Shown here: in pieces, positions 16,907 through 25,708 of the stretch
Layout of the letters: each line of letters starts with the position of its first letter
How positions within the stretch are numbered: the first letter of the stretch is position 1
NCBI GenBank assembly: GCA_013141385.1
Contig: JABFRB010000016.1
Coordinates: 62,001-126,000 of the forward strand
Length of the DNA stretch: 64,000 nucleotides
Reading direction: 5' to 3'
Origin: Bacteroidales bacterium
GTDB taxonomy: Bacteria > Bacteroidota > Bacteroidia > Bacteroidales > Tenuifilaceae
Notes under the pieces: model-generated
The model's input: only the letters and a program-made list of their open reading frames with translations
The model's database searches: none
What the model was told of the DNA's origin: nothing
Position numbers and translations under genes: made by a program

Positions 16907-18529
16907 CTATTTCACTACTTGCTTGTAAAAATCATTCCCCTTATCATCAATCAAGATAAATGCAGGGAAGTTTACTACCTCTATTTTATAAATTGCCTCC
17001 ATTCCCAACTCAGGGTATTCAAGTAGTTCAACCTTTATAATATTCTCTTGTGCTAAGATTGCTGCTGGTCCACCGATACTACCGAGGTAAAATCCACCAT
17101 ATTTCTTACAAGCGTCTGTTACAACTTGACTTCTATTGCCTTTGGCAATCATTATCATGCTACCTCCAAGTGATTGAAATAGATCAACGTATGAATCCAT
17201 ACGCCCTGCCGTTGTTGGTCCAAATGAACCCGAAGCCATTCCAACAGGAGTCTTTGCAGGTCCTGCATAGTATATTGGATGATCTTTAATGTGCTGAGGA
17301 AGTTCTTCTCCTTTATCTAGTCGTTCTTTTAATTTAGCATGGGCAATATCTCTTCCAACAACAATTATTCCTGTTAACGATAAACGTGTTCCAACGGGGT
17401 GTTTGGATAATTCTGCAAGAATTTCCTTCATTGGTTTATTCAGGTCAACTTTAATTGCTTCTCCTTCATCAACCTTTCTATAATTATCTGGAATAAACCT
17501 TTCAGGGTTATTCTCCAACTTTTCGACCCAAATACCATCCTTATTGATTTTTGCTTTAATATTTCTGTCGGCAGCACAGGAGACTCCTGCACCAACAGGG
17601 CATGATGCGCCATGTCTAGGCAAGCGAATAATTCGAATGTCTAGTGCAAAATATTTACCCCCAAATTGTGCTCCAAGTCCTATACCATAAGCCAATTCTA
17701 AAACTTTTTTCTCCAACTCAACATCACGAAATGCCTGCCCATTTTCATTGCCCTCGGTTGGCAAATTATCCAAATATTTTGCTGATGCCAGTTTAACCGT
17801 TTTGATGCACGCTTCGGCTGATGTTCCACCAATTACAAATGCCACATGGTAAGGGGGACAAGCAGCAGTACCCAGTAGTTTAAGTTTCTCGACCAAATAT
17901 TTTTGTAAACTTTGAGGATTTAGAAGTGCTTTTGTTTCCTGAAAAAGCATCGTTTTATTGGCCGAACCACCTCCTTTTGCAATAAATAAAAACTCGTATT
18001 CACTCCCATCGGTTGAATAAATATCTATTTGAGCAGGCAAATTAGTTCCAGAATTTTTCTCCTTGTACATATCAAGAGGAATCGTTTGAGAATATCTAAG
18101 ATTATCCCCAGTATATGTCTTGTATACTCCAAGCGATAATGCCTCCTCATCTCCCCCACCAGTCCAAACCTGCTGACCTTTTTTTGCAAAAATTATTGCA
18201 GTACCAGTATCCTGACAGAAAGGAAGTATTCCCTTAGCTGAGATTTCAGCATTTTTAAGCATTACAAGGGCAACAAACTTGTCGTTCTTGCTCGCATTAG
18301 GATCATCAAGTATTTCTGCCATTTGCTTTATATGCTCAGTTCGAAGCATAAATGAACAATCGTGCATAGCAATTTTAGACAGCAATGATAACCCTTCGGG
18401 TTCAACCTTCAATATTTCCTTCCCTTCGAATTGAGACACTGAAATAAAATCTTTCGATAGTAAATAGTAATCGGTTTCATCTTTCCCAATGGGAAAAGGC
18501 TCTTGAAATTTAAAATCTGGTGTTGCCAT
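16907..18529 (-). CDS. fumarate hydratase class I (iron-sulfur, single chain)
   Basis: Interconverts fumarate and L-malate. 540 residues, the length of the single-chain FumA/FumB type in which alpha and beta domains are fused. The three [4Fe-4S] ligands are Cys105 ([10 protein letters not shown]), Cys224 ([15 protein letters not shown]) and Cys318 ([11 protein letters not shown]), at the same numbers as in the E. coli enzyme. The oxygen-labile cluster suits an anaerobic or microaerophilic reductive TCA branch. It is the last gene of a minus-strand operon, 5 bp after the CAP-domain gene. Confidence 0.95.
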   Translation of the reverse strand: MATPDFKFQEPFPIGKDETDYYLLSKDFISVSQFEGKEILKVEPEGLSLLSKIAMHDCSFMLRTEHIKQMAEILDDPNASKNDKFVALVMLKNAEISAKGILPFCQDTGTAIIFAKKGQQVWTGGGDEEALSLGVYKTYTGDNLRYSQTIPLDMYKEKNSGTNLPAQIDIYSTDGSEYEFLFIAKGGGSANKTMLFQETKALLNPQSLQKYLVEKLKLLGTAACPPYHVAFVIGGTSAEACIKTVKLASAKYLDNLPTEGNENGQAFRDVELEKKVLELAYGIGLGAQFGGKYFALDIRIIRLPRHGASCPVGAGVSCAADRNIKAKINKDGIWVEKLENNPERFIPDNYRKVDEGEAIKVDLNKPMKEILAELSKHPVGTRLSLTGIIVVGRDIAHAKLKERLDKGEELPQHIKDHPIYYAGPAKTPVGMASGSFGPTTAGRMDSYVDLFQSLGGSMIMIAKGNRSQVVTDACKKYGGFYLGSIGGPAAILAQENIIKVELLEYPELGMEAIYKIEVVNFPAFILIDDKGNDFYKQVVK

Positions 18530-18534
18530 AGGTT

Positions 18535-19020
18535 TTATTTTTTGAAAGGTTTCTTTAAAAGGAAAATTTGGGTAAAGTAAAGTTCACCGTCTTTACTCCT
18601 TGCAATACCAATACCTGTGAGATTGTAGCTCCCCTCAATATTTTGTTTATGCCCAGTACTTTCGAGCCAGCTCTCTAAAACACTTTCAGCATCAGGTTGC
18701 CCGCTAGCTACATTTTCAGCTATTGCATTACCACCAACTTTATTCATTAATCTATCGGCTCTACCATCAAATCCGTCATGGCTAAACGGAACAACACCAT
18801 TGGCCATGTCCTTTGAATGCTTTAATGCTTCGGCGTAAATAACTTCATTAAACTGCAATTCGCCTAATCCAATCGATTTTCGATGAGCATTTACAAGTTC
18901 CAACACTCTTGTTTCCATCTCACCAAATGATTTTTTTTCAACAACCTGTGAAAGAACCGGATAAATTGAAAGAAGATAAATGGTTAGCACCGAAATTAAC
19001 CTTATGTAGATTTTCTTCAT
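18535..19020 (-). CDS. CAP (SCP/PR1-like) domain secreted protein
   Basis: 161 residues with a signal peptide ending near YPVLSQ. The CAP domain carries [15 protein letters not shown], then [35 protein letters not shown] and a C-terminal [30 protein letters not shown]. The two His residues and acidic residues fit the CAP pocket. CAP proteins are extracytoplasmic with varied or unknown function. It lies 3 bp after the ArsC-like gene and 5 bp before fumarase, a tight but functionally puzzling operon. Confidence 0.85.
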   Translation of the reverse strand: MKKIYIRLISVLTIYLLSIYPVLSQVVEKKSFGEMETRVLELVNAHRKSIGLGELQFNEVIYAEALKHSKDMANGVVPFSHDGFDGRADRLMNKVGGNAIAENVASGQPDAESVLESWLESTGHKQNIEGSYNLTGIGIARSKDGELYFTQIFLLKKPFKK

Positions 19021-19023
19021 CTA

Positions 19024-19374
19024 TTAGTTGCAAAATAGTTTAGTGATTTCTTCTGGTGGGTTTCCTATAACTGCTTTGTATTTTCCAACCACTATAGGAC
19101 GTTGAATCAATTTTGGATTTTCTATCATAATTTTTATCAACTCTTCATCAGTAAAACTTCTCCCTTTCAAAGATGTCTTATAGTACGCCTCATTCGTTCT
19201 GATTATTTGTATTGGCTTTAAATTGATTTTAAGTAATATTTCTTTAATCTCATTATGTGTAATTGGATCAGAAAGATAATCTCTTACCTCAATCTCTGAA
19301 GTCATTTTTTTGAGATAATCCAAACCTGCTCTACTATGCTTACAGTGTGAGTTATGGTAAATTTTATAGATCAT
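19024..19374 (-). CDS. ArsC/Spx-family reductase-like protein
   Basis: 116 residues with the thioredoxin-like fold of the ArsC family. Cys11 in NSHCKHSRAGLDYL is the redox Cys; RTNEAYYK and NPKLIQRPIVV supply the conserved arginines that bind oxyanion in arsenate reductases. Length and arrangement fit ArsC (glutaredoxin-dependent) better than Spx, which has CxxC. No arsenite pump or regulator is nearby, so a general thiol-redox role is possible. First gene of the operon with the CAP protein and fumarase. Confidence 0.8.
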   Translation of the reverse strand: MIYKIYHNSHCKHSRAGLDYLKKMTSEIEVRDYLSDPITHNEIKEILLKINLKPIQIIRTNEAYYKTSLKGRSFTDEELIKIMIENPKLIQRPIVVGKYKAVIGNPPEEITKLFCN

Positions 19375-19535
19375 ATTATTATTTTAAAAAAGGATAAGTT
19401 ACAATATCCTAAACACAGCATCAAGGAAAATGGTTATCAAAGAAACAAAATATTTGAAAGGAGAAAAAATTATAGATAATAACAGATGGTTAAATCATCT
19501 AAAAAATCATTACCCTATCAACTTATCGACATTTT

Positions 19536-19566
19536 TTTGCATTCTCGTAATATGAATTTACCTTTA
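19536..19566 (+). promoter_or_regulatory. promoter of thyA-folA
   Basis: TTTG (19536-19539), 19-bp spacer, TACCTTTA (19559-19566). This is a near-consensus Bacteroidota promoter, 26 bp before the thyA start. Confidence 0.65.
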
Positions 19567-19592
19567 GCAATTCAAATATCAAGAGGTAAAAA

Positions 19593-20387
19593 ATGAAGCA
19601 GTACATTGATTTTCTTGATCATATTCTCGAAAAGGGGGCAAAAAAAGCCGATAGAACTGGCACAGGAACTCTCAGCGTTTTTGGCTACCAGATGCGTTTT
19701 GATTTAGCAGATGGTTTTCCCCTCCTAACCACAAAAAAGTTACATCTAAAGTCGATAATACATGAACTGCTTTGGTTTCTTAAAGGCGATACTAACATTA
19801 AGTATTTGAACGAAAATGGGGTTACAATTTGGAATGAATGGGCAGATAAAAATGGGAATCTCGGACCTGTATATGGTTATCAGTGGCGGTCATGGCCAAC
19901 ACCTGATGGTAAACATATTGATCAAATTTCCGAGGTTGTAAATTCAATTATCAACAATCCAGATTCTCGACGCCATTTAGTCTGTGCTTGGAATGTAGGC
20001 GAAATCGACAAAATGGCCTTGCCCCCATGCCATGCACTTTTCCAATTTTATGTTGCCGATGGAAAACTCTCATGTCAGCTATACCAACGTAGCGCTGATG
20101 TTTTTCTTGGTGTTCCATTCAATATCGCATCCTATGCTTTGCTAACGCTAATGATGGCTCAGGTTACTGGACTAAAACCCGGAGAATTTGTACATTCATT
20201 CGGTGATGCACATATCTACCTAAATCATATTAATCAGGTTAAACTTCAGCTAAGCCGTGAACTGCGGAATCTACCCAAAATGATTATCAACCCAAACGTA
20301 GAATCTATTTTTGACTTCAATTTTGACGATTTTAAACTCGAAGGGTACGATCCTCATCCACACATTAAGGGGGCAATAGCAATTTAG
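19593..20387 (+). CDS. thyA: thymidylate synthase
   Basis: 264 residues, the standard short ThyA. It methylates dUMP to dTMP using 5,10-methylenetetrahydrofolate and releases dihydrofolate. The active-site nucleophile is Cys146 in [13 protein letters not shown], the same number as in E. coli. [23 protein letters not shown] and [23 protein letters not shown] are intact. The start is supported by AGAGG 8 bp upstream. folA follows 46 bp later and recycles the dihydrofolate product. Confidence 0.97.
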   Translation: MKQYIDFLDHILEKGAKKADRTGTGTLSVFGYQMRFDLADGFPLLTTKKLHLKSIIHELLWFLKGDTNIKYLNENGVTIWNEWADKNGNLGPVYGYQWRSWPTPDGKHIDQISEVVNSIINNPDSRRHLVCAWNVGEIDKMALPPCHALFQFYVADGKLSCQLYQRSADVFLGVPFNIASYALLTLMMAQVTGLKPGEFVHSFGDAHIYLNHINQVKLQLSRELRNLPKMIINPNVESIFDFNFDDFKLEGYDPHPHIKGAIAI

Positions 20388-20433
20388 GACAAGATAAAAA
20401 TACAATTAATTCACTTTTAAGAAGAAGAACTTA

Positions 20434-20928
20434 ATGACCATCTCAATAATAGTTGCAGTTGCTGAAAATCAAGTAATTGGATACAACAACCAATTGCTTT
20501 GGCATATAAAAGAGGATTTACAACGATTCAAGAGTCTAACCATTGGACATCACATCATTATGGGACGAAAAACATATGATAGCATAGGTCGTCCGCTACC
20601 TGGTAGAACGAATGTAGTAATAACCCGAGATAAGAACTACCAAGCAGATGGTTGTATGGTTGTAAATTCGTTGGAAGATGCTTTAAATATCGCTAGTCAG
20701 GACAGCGAGGTTTTCATTATAGGAGGTGGAGATATTTACAGACAAACGCTTCCTTTGGTCAATAGAATATACCTTACCAGAATTCATGCTAGTTTTTCAG
20801 GTGATACCTTTTTCCCCGAACTGGATCTTAAAGAATGGGTTGCTGAAAGTGTTACAAAGGGAAAGCCCATCAATGATGATGGGCTTGGATATACATTTAT
20901 CAACTTAGTCCGGGAAAAGAAGAACTAG
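20434..20928 (+). CDS. folA: dihydrofolate reductase
   Basis: 164 residues; reduces dihydrofolate to tetrahydrofolate with NADPH. Visible motifs: [23 protein letters not shown] (substrate pocket, with Asp in the catalytic helix), [27 protein letters not shown] and [16 protein letters not shown]. Its TAG stop forms part of CTAG, which is also the stop of the convergent clpX gene, so the two coding regions overlap by 4 bp. Confidence 0.96.
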   Translation: MTISIIVAVAENQVIGYNNQLLWHIKEDLQRFKSLTIGHHIIMGRKTYDSIGRPLPGRTNVVITRDKNYQADGCMVVNSLEDALNIASQDSEVFIIGGGDIYRQTLPLVNRIYLTRIHASFSGDTFFPELDLKEWVAESVTKGKPINDDGLGYTFINLVREKKN

Positions 20929-22151
20929 GCTGCTTTCAATCGTTTAACATTTACTTTCTCAAGTTTTTTCTGTGCGTATTCAAGAGAAATTATCATCTCC
21001 TGATGATCTCCGGAGGGAAGTTCGAACATTGCATCCATCATAATAGCCTCACAGATTGAACGCAAACCTCGAGCACCAAGCTTAAACTCCATTGATTTAT
21101 CAACGATATAATTCAGCACATCATCCTCAATTTCAAGTCTAATATTATCGTACTCGAAAAGTTTGATATACTGCTTCACAATCGCATTTTTTGGTTCTGT
21201 CAGAATGCTTCGCAAAGCCTCACGATCGAGTGGATCTAAGTAGGTTAAAATTGGCAACCGTCCTATAATCTCAGGAATTAACCCAAACACTCTAAGATCC
21301 TGTGGGGAAATATACTGCAAAAGGTTATCCTTATCAATATAATCGCGATTTTTGCTTGCACCATAACCCACAATTTGGGTATTAAGGCGTTGGGCAATTT
21401 TTTTCTCAATCCCCTCAAATGCTCCACCGCAAATAAACAGAATGTTCTTGGTATCCACTGCAATCATTTTTTGCTCTGGATGTTTTCGCCCTCCTTGGGG
21501 TGGAACATTAACAACAGAACCTTCGAGTAATTTAAGTAAACCTTGCTGAACTCCTTCACCTGAAACATCTCGAGTAATTGAAGGATTATCGCCCTTACGG
21601 GCAATCTTATCAAGCTCATCAATAAAAACAATTCCCTTCTCAGCCGCTTCAACGTTATAATCAGCGACCTGTAGGAGGCGCGTTAGAATACTCTCAACAT
21701 CCTCTCCAACATAACCGGCTTCGGTAAGAACCGTTGCATCTACAATTGTGAATGGAACATGAAGCATCCGAGCAATAGTCCGAGCTAAGAGGGTTTTTCC
21801 TGTTCCTGTTTCGCCAACTAGTAGTATATTCGATTTTTCTATCTCAACCTCATCTTCGGTTTTACTATTCTGCATCAATCTTTTATAGTGGTTGTATACC
21901 GCTACAGATAGAAATTTTTTGGCCTCATCCTGCCCTATTACATATTGATCAAGAAATTTCTTTATTTCTTTAGGTTTAAGAAGTTTGCTTTTATTCAGTT
22001 TAAACTCACCCTTTTTCTTCAACTCCTCACGAACAATTAGGTTTGCTTGTTCAGCGCACATATCGCAAATAAAGGCATTAACACCTGATACAAGTAGGGT
22101 TACATCACGTCGATCACGACCACAAAATGAGCATTTATCGCTATTCTTCAT
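20925..22151 (-). CDS. clpX: ATP-dependent Clp protease ATP-binding subunit ClpX
   Basis: 408 residues. AAA+ unfoldase that feeds substrates to ClpP. The N-terminal zinc finger uses Cys7, Cys10, Cys29 and Cys32. Walker A is GETGTGKT (113-120), Walker B is [10 protein letters not shown], and [22 protein letters not shown]-like ([12 protein letters not shown]) and [10 protein letters not shown] motifs follow. It ends on CTAG shared with folA. In most Bacteroidota clpX directly follows clpP; here it is separated from clpP by about 7 kb. Confidence 0.97.
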   Translation of the reverse strand: MKNSDKCSFCGRDRRDVTLLVSGVNAFICDMCAEQANLIVREELKKKGEFKLNKSKLLKPKEIKKFLDQYVIGQDEAKKFLSVAVYNHYKRLMQNSKTEDEVEIEKSNILLVGETGTGKTLLARTIARMLHVPFTIVDATVLTEAGYVGEDVESILTRLLQVADYNVEAAEKGIVFIDELDKIARKGDNPSITRDVSGEGVQQGLLKLLEGSVVNVPPQGGRKHPEQKMIAVDTKNILFICGGAFEGIEKKIAQRLNTQIVGYGASKNRDYIDKDNLLQYISPQDLRVFGLIPEIIGRLPILTYLDPLDREALRSILTEPKNAIVKQYIKLFEYDNIRLEIEDDVLNYIVDKSMEFKLGARGLRSICEAIMMDAMFELPSGDHQEMIISLEYAQKKLEKVNVKRLKAA

Positions 22152-22183
22152 CTATTTTACCGTCAATTTCAATTTGTTGTGTG

Positions 22184-22191
22184 CAAAGGTA
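22184..22191 (-). promoter_or_regulatory. -7 box for clpX
   Basis: CAAAGGTA on plus, TACCTTTG on minus, 33 bp upstream of the clpX start. This exact box is also used in front of tig. It suggests that clpX has its own promoter here. Confidence 0.5.
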
Positions 22192-22253
22192 CAAATAATT
22201 TATAGTAAAATATTACCAAATATTTTCAGGCAAACTGGTTCCAATACAAATTT

Positions 22254-25013
22254 TTATTTAAGAAATCTATAGTATGATACTGCAACTATAAACACAAGAC
22301 AAATAACAATTCCTATTACCAATAAATATAATGATCCACTTTGAGTTACAGGATTATCACTTCCTAAGACTTGGTATGCCGCCCAGAAATATGGATGCGA
22401 TCGCAAAGGATCGGCTTTTCTAATAAAGTTTTTTTGAGCAGTTTGAAGCGAAACGCTAATACTTTCACCCTTTTTGATGTACTTAGAAAAATCAATAATT
22501 ATCTCGGTTCCTGAACTATCATCAACCCTCCATTGTGTAGTGACTAACGAAGGACAACCTGCATAAAAAAATCCTCGTGCCAAACTAATAATCCCTTCGC
22601 CTTTTATAAGGTTACCATCACCACTTCTACATGCGCTAATAACTGTTAATCTACTCCTAAGTTTTAAATTAAATATTTCATAGGCATTCAAATAACCATC
22701 ATTTACGGAATCAGATGTTTGGGTGAATATAAGTTTGGAGAAGTTTGGGTTTTTATCATCAATAAAAGTATGCATTGCTAAATGGATTATATCATACTTT
22801 CCGGCAATGGCCTTAAATCTACTTTCAGTTGCATCTTGATCCAAAAGTAAAACTCCTTTGAATCTTTTGCTGACCAAAACAGCTTCATTCTTTGCACCTG
22901 GAAGATCTAATAAATCCTGCCGATATACAGATCGCGATGCAATAGTGTCCCTAGTTTTTCCTTTGTATGAAGGGGCAATGGATATGCTTTTAATAAAGGT
23001 TATTTTCGGAGCATCTACCTGATCGGTTAGTAATTTTGACGAGAGGGAGTATGATATAGGATAAGTATTAACAAGATAAGGTAAACTAAAAAATTCCTTT
23101 GGGTTTAATTGCTTTTCAGTAATTAGAGCCGCAAATGGTATCGAAATTAACTCATTGTGAGGAACTATAACTAATTTTTTTCCTCTCATCTCGCTCTCAT
23201 AGGGTTCTAAAAGAACGGAGTATAAATAGTAAGAGGAACTAGCAAAGCGTTTTACGTTTTCAATTGATAGGGAACTGAAATTACTAGGAACCAACTCCTC
23301 TCTAAATTGAGCAAGGTTATCATAAAAAGTTCTATCTAACTTCTGGATACTATGGGTTACCCTATACTTGCTAATTGCGAATGAGTAAAGATTTGAATCC
23401 GTTTTATAGTAATCAATTACCAGTTTATCGTTTGGTAATATTTTTTGGAGTTGTTGTATTGATACCGATGATGTATCATATTTTAGTTTATAATACTTAG
23501 GATAGTTGGTCTCTATTTCTTTAAGAATTGTACGATACTCATTTTGAGTATTAAATAGTTGTTCTTCATTTCGCTTTACCTGTTGCGTATTTATACTATT
23601 TAACTTTCTTTCTTCATAGAATTTTTCTGTAAGGTAATCGAATCGTTGTTTAATCTGTTGCTCCTGATTTTGCACTTCCAATGATACCCCAGAGATTGAA
23701 AGTCCTTTATTTTTTGATATCAACTCATGAAGAATTGCAGCCTTACTTTTGGATATCAACATAAATGCTTCAGTCAAAAATGAGCTATCAACACTTGAGA
23801 ATTGAAAGGCACTTTCGATAGCTTTATCGTAAAAGTCGTTATATTTTCCTGAAATCAAGAGTTTATCATCTTCACTAAATAGTTTAAACCGGATATCCTC
23901 TGATAAGGAAATTGCCTTTTTATAATCCTTTAATGACTCTATAGCTTTTCCTCGATCCTTCTCAATAAGTGATTGTCTTGCATAAATATCACCGAATCCT
24001 TTAAAACTATAAGCAGCATTTGATAAAGAGAAAAAGTCGTTAGAATTAATGGTATTTATTGTTTTCGACTTTAAAAACAATTGCTCAGCTTGATCTAAGA
24101 GTCCCTGATAAAGTTTTAAATCACCGAGGTAATTGCATAATTGACATATACTTAAAATAGAATTTATACTTGTGCTTAGGCCTAGGGCTTTATTATAATA
24201 ACTCTCCGCCTCGTTCACTAAAAAAAGTTTTTGATAACATAAACCTATGTAGGTGTATACACTTACATACTCTAATGGACTTTGCTCTTTAGCGTTTTTT
24301 AAAATTTCTTCAGATGCTTTAAAATGCAATAACGCATTTCGATAATCTTTGAAATACATATAGGTAATACCTAAATTATTATGAACGGCATAAACCAAGT
24401 TTGACTGGTGATTATATGCAAAAACTAAAATTTCTTCCCCATTTCCAAGTGCTTCGTCTAAAAACCCTGCAGTTCTGAAAGCAGAAGCCAATTTGAGCTT
24501 AGACAGAATCAACTTATAGCTATCAGGAATCGAATCGCTTTCAATTAAACGTATCCCTTTTTTGATGAATGAGATTGCTGTTTGAACATCATATAAACGG
24601 AGATAGCAATCTCCCATTTCAACATAGATGGTTCCGAGAATATTTTTACTAGGTTTCTCAACCTGGCTAATTATTCCCTCTGCTTTTTTATAGTAGATTA
24701 ATGCTGAATCGGCAGATTTCAACTGCTGCTTGATGTTTGCAAGGTTTAGATAACCACTAGCCAATCTTGTTTTACTAAAACCAGGTATAAGCTGTTTTAA
24801 ATCAAGAGATTTTTTGAAGTAAATGCCTGCCTTTTCGATATCGCCAGCCACAGCGATATCTACACCTTTATTATTAAAAGATTTTGCAAGGCTATCAAGC
24901 ATCTTAGCCTTAGAACTAAGTAAATCTTGACCCTGAGAATTAACTAAATTAGAAAAAAGAATTAGTATCAATAGGGATACCGAAAATCTTAACTTTCCCG
25001 AGTATAATTTCAT
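22254..25013 (-). CDS. TPR-CHAT domain protein with N-terminal signal and C-terminal membrane anchor
   Basis: 919 residues. A signal peptide or signal anchor (1-26, ending SNLVNSQ) is followed by tetratricopeptide-like repeats over about 30-400 (for example KSLDLKQLIPGFSKTRLASGYLNLANI and AESYYNKALGLS), a coiled linker, and a CHAT domain over about 600-890. The caspase-like dyad is present: His748 in HLAMHTFID and Cys795 in VISACRSGDG. A hydrophobic helix at about 896-915 precedes a short basic tail. CHAT proteins of this class are predicted caspase/separase-like peptidases. The signal and terminal helix suggest the domain faces the periplasm. It lies between the peptide exporter and clpX, reading away from the peptide gene. 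Confidence 0.85.
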   Translation of the reverse strand: MKLYSGKLRFSVSLLILILFSNLVNSQGQDLLSSKAKMLDSLAKSFNNKGVDIAVAGDIEKAGIYFKKSLDLKQLIPGFSKTRLASGYLNLANIKQQLKSADSALIYYKKAEGIISQVEKPSKNILGTIYVEMGDCYLRLYDVQTAISFIKKGIRLIESDSIPDSYKLILSKLKLASAFRTAGFLDEALGNGEEILVFAYNHQSNLVYAVHNNLGITYMYFKDYRNALLHFKASEEILKNAKEQSPLEYVSVYTYIGLCYQKLFLVNEAESYYNKALGLSTSINSILSICQLCNYLGDLKLYQGLLDQAEQLFLKSKTINTINSNDFFSLSNAAYSFKGFGDIYARQSLIEKDRGKAIESLKDYKKAISLSEDIRFKLFSEDDKLLISGKYNDFYDKAIESAFQFSSVDSSFLTEAFMLISKSKAAILHELISKNKGLSISGVSLEVQNQEQQIKQRFDYLTEKFYEERKLNSINTQQVKRNEEQLFNTQNEYRTILKEIETNYPKYYKLKYDTSSVSIQQLQKILPNDKLVIDYYKTDSNLYSFAISKYRVTHSIQKLDRTFYDNLAQFREELVPSNFSSLSIENVKRFASSSYYLYSVLLEPYESEMRGKKLVIVPHNELISIPFAALITEKQLNPKEFFSLPYLVNTYPISYSLSSKLLTDQVDAPKITFIKSISIAPSYKGKTRDTIASRSVYRQDLLDLPGAKNEAVLVSKRFKGVLLLDQDATESRFKAIAGKYDIIHLAMHTFIDDKNPNFSKLIFTQTSDSVNDGYLNAYEIFNLKLRSRLTVISACRSGDGNLIKGEGIISLARGFFYAGCPSLVTTQWRVDDSSGTEIIIDFSKYIKKGESISVSLQTAQKNFIRKADPLRSHPYFWAAYQVLGSDNPVTQSGSLYLLVIGIVICLVFIVAVSYYRFLK

Positions 25014-25039
25014 GTATGCAATATATACTAATTAGAAGA

Positions 25040-25068
25040 AATTGGCAAGTAAAATTTACTTGCCAATT
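25040..25068. repeat. 29-nt palindrome upstream of the CHAT gene
   Basis: Perfect 14-bp arms (25040-25053 and 25055-25068) around one A; each half contains TTGGCAAGTAAA or its complement. It lies 27-55 bp upstream of the CHAT start codon in the divergent region shared with the peptide gene. It could be an operator or a leader hairpin. Confidence 0.65.
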
Positions 25069-25176
25069 CGTTAACTATTCTATTATAGAAAATTATTCTA
25101 CTACTATATTATTATGGTTGTATAATATTGAGATTCTGTTACAGAAAAAGTTTTTTATCAAAAAATAAAAAAAATT

Positions 25177-25225
25177 GTGTCACTTTTTATAGTTTTGTGG
25201 AATATATAATTGAAGGGACAAACTA
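25177..25225 (+). promoter_or_regulatory. shared promoter block, copy A (peptide gene)
   Basis: GTGTCAC (25177-25183), TTTTAT, GTTT, TGGAATATATA (25198-25208) and TGAAGGG (25211-25217) match copy B at 32143-32190 at about 40 of 49 positions with one single-base gap. GTGTCAC and the TATATA region have promoter-like spacing. A TAnnTTTG match (TAGTTTTG, 25190-25197) is present only in copy A. The peptide start codon follows 28 bp later. Confidence 0.7.
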
Positions 25226-25253
25226 AATCACTAACCAAATAATATATTAAACT

Positions 25254-25397
25254 ATGAAAACTCAAAGAAAAACTTTAGAAATGATTGCTCTTAGCATAAA
25301 TAATCAAAAAGTACTGACCAATAATCAAATGAAAAGTTTAAATGGTGGCGAGAATCTTCCAATTGGTCAAGATCCAAAAATTTATATTAAGGAATAA
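25254..25397 (+). CDS. double-glycine leader peptide (secreted peptide precursor)
   Basis: A 47-residue frame (ATG to TAA). The leader matches the double-glycine export signal: Leu at -12, Met at -7, Leu at -4, Gly-Gly at -2/-1 (KVLTNNQMKSLNGG), so a C39 peptidase should cut after residue 32. The predicted product is ENLPIGQDPKIYIKE, 15 residues, with no Cys, Ser or Thr, so it does not look like a lanthipeptide or disulfide bacteriocin and is more like a signalling peptide. A C39 ABC exporter and HlyD adaptor lie within 4 kb on the opposite strand. It has its own promoter block, shared with the TPR gene at 32431. Function of the peptide is unknown. Confidence 0.75.
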   Translation: MKTQRKTLEMIALSINNQKVLTNNQMKSLNGGENLPIGQDPKIYIKE

Positions 25398-25708
25398 TTT
25401 ACTTTCAACTAATAACTAAATTTACCAATAAACTAATTTCATGATTGTTTAAGAAAATTTTTGATGATACTTGAAAAAACATAAATTATCATGAATGATC
25501 CACACTAAATCAGAAAAAATTGTATAAGGAGTGTGGAAAATATTACCCCCTCATTATTTTCGAAAAATATAAGATTGCAAATATGTTTTCTTTTTTACTC
25601 AAACTCTACCAGGGTTTCTAACCTTGGTAGAGTTTTCTTATAATAAAACAACCTGTTTTTGGATTCTATATCTTTTACTAAAACAGTTCAGAAATCAAGT
25701 TTTTAAAT
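25398..25708. other. 311-bp gap between the peptide gene and the HlyD gene
   Basis: Holds an 8-bp-arm hairpin (TCCACACT...AGTGTGGA, about 25499-25538) and the bidirectional terminator at 25601-25635. No second double-glycine frame was found here. Confidence 0.55.
25601..25635. terminator. bidirectional terminator between peptide gene and exporter genes
   Basis: Arms AAACTCTACCA (25601-25611) and TGGTAGAGTTT (25625-25635). It separates two convergent transcription units: the peptide gene and the abc-hlyD genes. Confidence 0.8.

Noticed and set aside
25254-25397. Reading the peptide as a lanthipeptide or radical-SAM-modified product
   Set aside because: The core lacks Cys, Ser and Thr, and no LanB/LanM or radical-SAM enzyme is encoded nearby.
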